This document shows positions 21,744 through 23,812 of a stretch of 23,812 nt of DNA, piece after piece (within the stretch, counting starts at the first letter, position 1; the number at the start of each line of letters is the position of its first letter). Source of the DNA: a virus; IMG/VR virus record IMGVR_UViG_3300032240_002054, positions 1-23,812 of that record; one strand, given 5' to 3'. The position numbers and the translations under genes were made by a program. The notes beneath the pieces are model-generated. The model saw only the letters and a list, made by a program, of their open reading frames with translations, ran no database searches and was not told the origin of the DNA.

Positions 21744-21898
21744 TGAGCGTGCTCACTGTAAAGCAGTACTTAGAGATCTTTAAGTTCTCAAACGTCGATA
21801 ATCTAAAGCACATGAAGCGCGTGTTGTTTATGTCACATAACACCGAGGACTTAAAGAACCGCTATGAGGCAGTGAAGATCGCACTGGGGGAAGAATGA
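21743..21898 (+). CDS. Small helical protein, unknown
   Basis: 51 aa (MSVLTVKQYLEIFKFSNVDN...NTEDLKNRYEAVKIALGEE). Helical, slightly basic in the middle and acidic at the end. Its ATG shares bases with the previous TAA stop and its stop overlaps the next ATG, in keeping with the tight packing here. Not recognised. Confidence 0.6.
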   Translation: MSVLTVKQYLEIFKFSNVDNLKHMKRVLFMSHNTEDLKNRYEAVKIALGEE

Positions 21899-22092
21899 AA
21901 CTATATGACTTAAAACGTGGCGACAAGTTTAAAATCATTGACGAAGAAACCAGAGTGCCACCTGCTGCACCGAAGGCTAACAAAGAGGCAACGTACACCT
22001 ATACCCATATAGATGGTGCGTATGCACCATGCCAAGGATCTGATGACGAAAGTTATTACTTTGCCGCATGGACTGAGGTAGAAAAAGTATGA
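21895..22092 (+). CDS. Small beta-rich protein, unknown
   Basis: 65 aa. It begins MKLYDLKRGDKFKIIDEETR, a strand-turn pattern found in short SH3-like phage proteins, followed by an aromatic ATYTYTHIDGAYAPC segment and AWTEVEKV. The GGGGGAAG just before the ATG is a usable ribosome binding site. Overlaps both neighbours by ATGA. The function of such proteins is not known. Confidence 0.65.
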   Translation: MKLYDLKRGDKFKIIDEETRVPPAAPKANKEATYTYTHIDGAYAPCQGSDDESYYFAAWTEVEKV

Positions 22093-22385
22093 ACGCAAAT
22101 GAACTAGCTGACCTATTAGAAGTAGATAGTTGGTACAAGCTGGTAACTAGAGAAGAAATAGCAGCCATGCTACGCCAGCAACAAGCTGAAATAGAGGCGT
22201 TGAAAAAGCGTGTTGAGGAAGTTAAAGACACAAACGGACAGCTTGCAAACTTGGTGCAGTTACATCGTGAAGAAATGGAAAAAATGCGCCAAGAAATACT
22301 GATGTGGGAAAACGCAGAAGTACCAACCGAAGTAATGGCAGATTTAGTTGAAGAACTTGAAAGAAGAGGATTTATAGCAAAATGA
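22089..22385 (+). CDS. Coiled-coil protein, unknown
   Basis: 98 aa. After MNANELADLLEVDSWYKLVT it forms one long coiled coil (MLRQQQAEIEALKKRVEEVK through EEMEKMRQEILMW) and ends in a further helix (VMADLVEELERRGFIAK). The first residues resemble the protein at 21570-21743. Likely a dimer or trimer. There is no catalytic motif. Overlaps the preceding gene and the next one by ATGA. Confidence 0.65.
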   Translation: MNANELADLLEVDSWYKLVTREEIAAMLRQQQAEIEALKKRVEEVKDTNGQLANLVQLHREEMEKMRQEILMWENAEVPTEVMADLVEELERRGFIAK

Positions 22386-22549
22386 CCACCTTCACCACAG
22401 AAGACAGGTTACATGCGGGAGAGTACCCGTTGACCGAAGAACAGATAATAGAAATTTATCACAGCGAGCAACGATTCGATCAGCATGGTAATTTTATGTA
22501 TCAAAAGTTCGCCCGCGCCATCGAACGCGCCCACGGAATAGGAGAATAG
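22382..22549 (+). CDS. Small protein, unknown
   Basis: 55 aa (MTTFTTEDRLHAGEYPLTEE QIIEIYHSEQRFDQHG...FARAIERAHGIGE). It has a helical segment with LTEEQIIEIYHS, a pattern common in short phage proteins with a FARAIE helix near the end. Its 3' end contains AGGAGA, which serves the TTG start of the next gene. No activity can be named. Confidence 0.65.
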   Translation: MTTFTTEDRLHAGEYPLTEEQIIEIYHSEQRFDQHGNFMYQKFARAIERAHGIGE

Positions 22550-22550
22550 A

Positions 22551-22733
22551 TTGACTGAGATCGCACTATCATTCTTCATCGGTTTTTTGGTCGGCTTGGT
22601 GATGCGCCCAAAAGACAAAGACATCAAAGAGCAGACCGACATCTACAACCGCAAGTATCAAGAGTACGAGGATGAGATTAAGTACTACAAAGACCTGTGC
22701 CACTGGCACGTAGAGCAAAGGAAAAACAAATGA
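22551..22733 (+). CDS. Membrane-anchored coiled-coil protein, start codon TTG
   Basis: 60 aa. Residues 2-18 (TEIALSFFIGFLVGLVM) form one membrane helix, followed by a charged helix (YQEYEDEIKYYKDLCHWHVE). The TTG start is supported by AGGAGA six bases upstream and by the lack of another start before the membrane helix. An N-terminal anchor with a coiled coil recalls inner-membrane spanins, but at 60 aa it is short and no lysis genes are nearby. Function unknown. Confidence 0.6.
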   Translation: MTEIALSFFIGFLVGLVMRPKDKDIKEQTDIYNRKYQEYEDEIKYYKDLCHWHVEQRKNK

Positions 22734-23197
22734 CTGACGACATCCAGTTTACCATGGTGTTTGAGAGCAACAACGACGACGGTTCGGCAAACTACAAGCT
22801 TGACCTAAACGAGTACACCACTGGCAAGTTAGTCGAGATTGGTGTGATCTCCTTACTTAAAGAGCACATTGAACAAGAACGCGCTAAGAGAAGCAACATT
22901 TACAATAAAGCAAAAATCTTAATAGGAAAGATCATGGACAAATTAAAAGTAGTCAAGCCCGCAATTAAAGAAAAGTCTGGCAAGGTGGTACCAGCCAAGT
23001 CAGTAAAAGAAAGCCACGATGACATTATCAAGCGTGAAGGTAAGGCAGCCAAGGGCGCCAAGCACGAGTTCATGCTGTCAGACAAAACCGTCGCCACTCG
23101 CACCAAAGCCGCTAAAGTGGCAAAGGCAGCCGGTGAGGTAAAAAACCCCGGCAAAAAGCTACACAGCCATGAGCTGCGTAAAGGATTAAAGAAATGA
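22730..23197 (+). CDS. Unknown protein with Lys/Ala-rich C-terminal half
   Basis: 155 aa from the ATG with AAAGGA upstream. Residues 1-60 are an acidic alpha/beta part (DDIQFTMVFESNNDDGSANY...). From about residue 68 it is very Lys/Ala-rich (KEKSGKVVPAKSVKES, KAAKVAKAAGEVKNPGKKL), like histone-type or disordered DNA-binding tails. An in-frame ATG at 22934 has its own AGGAAAG site, so a separate 87-aa basic product is possible. Function unknown. Confidence 0.65.
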   Translation: MTDDIQFTMVFESNNDDGSANYKLDLNEYTTGKLVEIGVISLLKEHIEQERAKRSNIYNKAKILIGKIMDKLKVVKPAIKEKSGKVVPAKSVKESHDDIIKREGKAAKGAKHEFMLSDKTVATRTKAAKVAKAAGEVKNPGKKLHSHELRKGLKK

Positions 23198-23409
23198 CAA
23201 AAAGAAAACAGCTTGATATAGAGTTTGCCCCAGGGTGGGCGGACGAGATGGACTTAAACCAAGAAGAATACGACGCCTTAGTAGACGGCATTAAACAACT
23301 AGTAGCCACTGGAGAAATCTTTGAAAACAGCACACCAATCGACGAATTGCCAGAAGAAGAGCAGCAAGAGATACTGGAACAAATTAGCAGAAAAAACACG
23401 CGCCACTAA
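23194..23409 (+). CDS. Small acidic protein, unknown
   Basis: 71 aa, MTKRKQLDIEFAPGWADEMD then acidic helices (QEEYDALVDGIKQL, DELPEEEQQEILEQIS) and a basic end. The ATG overlaps the preceding stop (ATGA). Its 3' third overlaps the next gene in another frame. Not recognised. Confidence 0.65.
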   Translation: MTKRKQLDIEFAPGWADEMDLNQEEYDALVDGIKQLVATGEIFENSTPIDELPEEEQQEILEQISRKNTRH

Positions 23410-23812
23410 GCTGCCGTATTACATCGCCGATACTGGACACTTTGGCATTAAGATCAAAGTATGTTTTTCTGACTCAGCGTTTCAGCAGGCAGTCAAAGAC
23501 TCCAAGATCACTACGCGCCATCAGTCCTTGGACGTCGGCCTGGCAGAGTCTCACTTCATTGAGCAAGAGGGCACCACTTTTGCCATGTTGGCGATTGTGT
23601 TTAACTATGAGGAAATGGCAAAGTGCGACGCGTTAGAGCGCTTAGGTGTTATCTATCATGAGGTAAGCCACACTGTCACCCACGTCTTTGCCTACATTGG
23701 CGAGGAGGAGAGCAAAGTAGGCGATGAGTCACGCTCCTATTTAGGCGAACATATTTTTAAACAGGTGTTTAGCATCTACGCCACTGAGGAGGATAAGCGT
23801 GAACGTGCTGGA
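23321..23812 (+). CDS. HEVSH-containing protein, possible zinc-binding or peptidase-like (partial at 3' end)
   Basis: 164 codons are visible; the gene continues past the window. The best-conserved-looking part starts near 23411 (LPYYIADTGHFGIKIKVCFS) and includes VIYHEVSHTVTHVFAYIGEE, where HEVSH followed by GDESRSYLGEHI resembles a zinc HExxH site with downstream acidic ligands. No ATG opens this frame. A TTG at 23321 with GGAGA five bases upstream is my choice, giving an 89-base overlap with the gene before. The reading frame is solid; start and activity are uncertain. Confidence 0.6.
   Translation, partial: MKTAHQSTNCQKKSSKRYWNKLAEKTRATKLPYYIADTGHFGIKIKVCFSDSAFQQAVKDSKITTRHQSLDVGLAESHFIEQEGTTFAMLAIVFNYEEMAKCDALERLGVIYHEVSHTVTHVFAYIGEEESKVGDESRSYLGEHIFKQVFSIYATEEDKRERAG

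Overview
The window looks like part of a tailed double-stranded DNA bacteriophage genome (Caudoviricetes), or a prophage-like copy of one. It has an AT-rich base composition, very dense gene packing with ATGA-type overlaps, a terminase/portal/scaffold/capsid block, and many very small genes. Nothing in it identifies the host species. A freshwater or soil Gram-negative host is only a guess. No tRNA, rRNA, CRISPR array, integrase or insertion sequence was seen.

Layout. (1) 1-8773, minus strand, reads leftward and is the packaging/head-morphogenesis operon. In order it holds an unknown 102-aa protein, a stand-alone intein-like (Hint/LAGLIDADG) protein, the large terminase, a 921-aa portal protein, two small unknowns, a GroES-like co-chaperonin, an acidic coiled-coil scaffold candidate, two head-associated candidates, and the first codons of a probable capsid gene. 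Three intergenic gaps carry the same spaced motif, GGGCG-N15-TTGCATTAGT read on the minus strand, a candidate phage-specific late promoter. (2) 8774-9500 is a gene-free divergent control region full of inverted and direct repeats. (3) 9501-18254, plus strand, is a block of about 23 genes, many under 70 aa. It contains a SprT-like metalloprotease, a MoxR-type AAA+ ATPase paired with a VWA/metallopeptidase-like protein, many unknowns, and a short sigma-70 family factor without a recognisable region 4. (4) 18255-18638 is a terminator and repeat region. (5) 18639-23812, plus strand, holds a primase-helicase followed by a tightly overlapped string of small unknown genes, ending in a truncated HEVSH-containing gene.

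The most unusual signal is at DNA level. The 8-bp palindrome GTTTAAAC occurs 25 times between 9788 and 18262 and I found it nowhere else in the window. It is used in all three reading frames inside genes, and six times it supplies the stop codon just before the next ATG. The same block is bracketed by a pair of long inverted repeats (8853-8978 and 18411-18530). Each of these is internally an inverted repeat of tandem GTACYAGTA units, and each sits upstream of an operon that reads outward.

Working model (inference): the outward operons (late structural genes to the left, replication genes to the right) share a duplicated control module. The central block encodes early and takeover functions, and its sigma factor may direct the GGGCG/TTGCATTAGT promoters. 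The iterated palindrome may be a binding or modification site for a phage or host protein.
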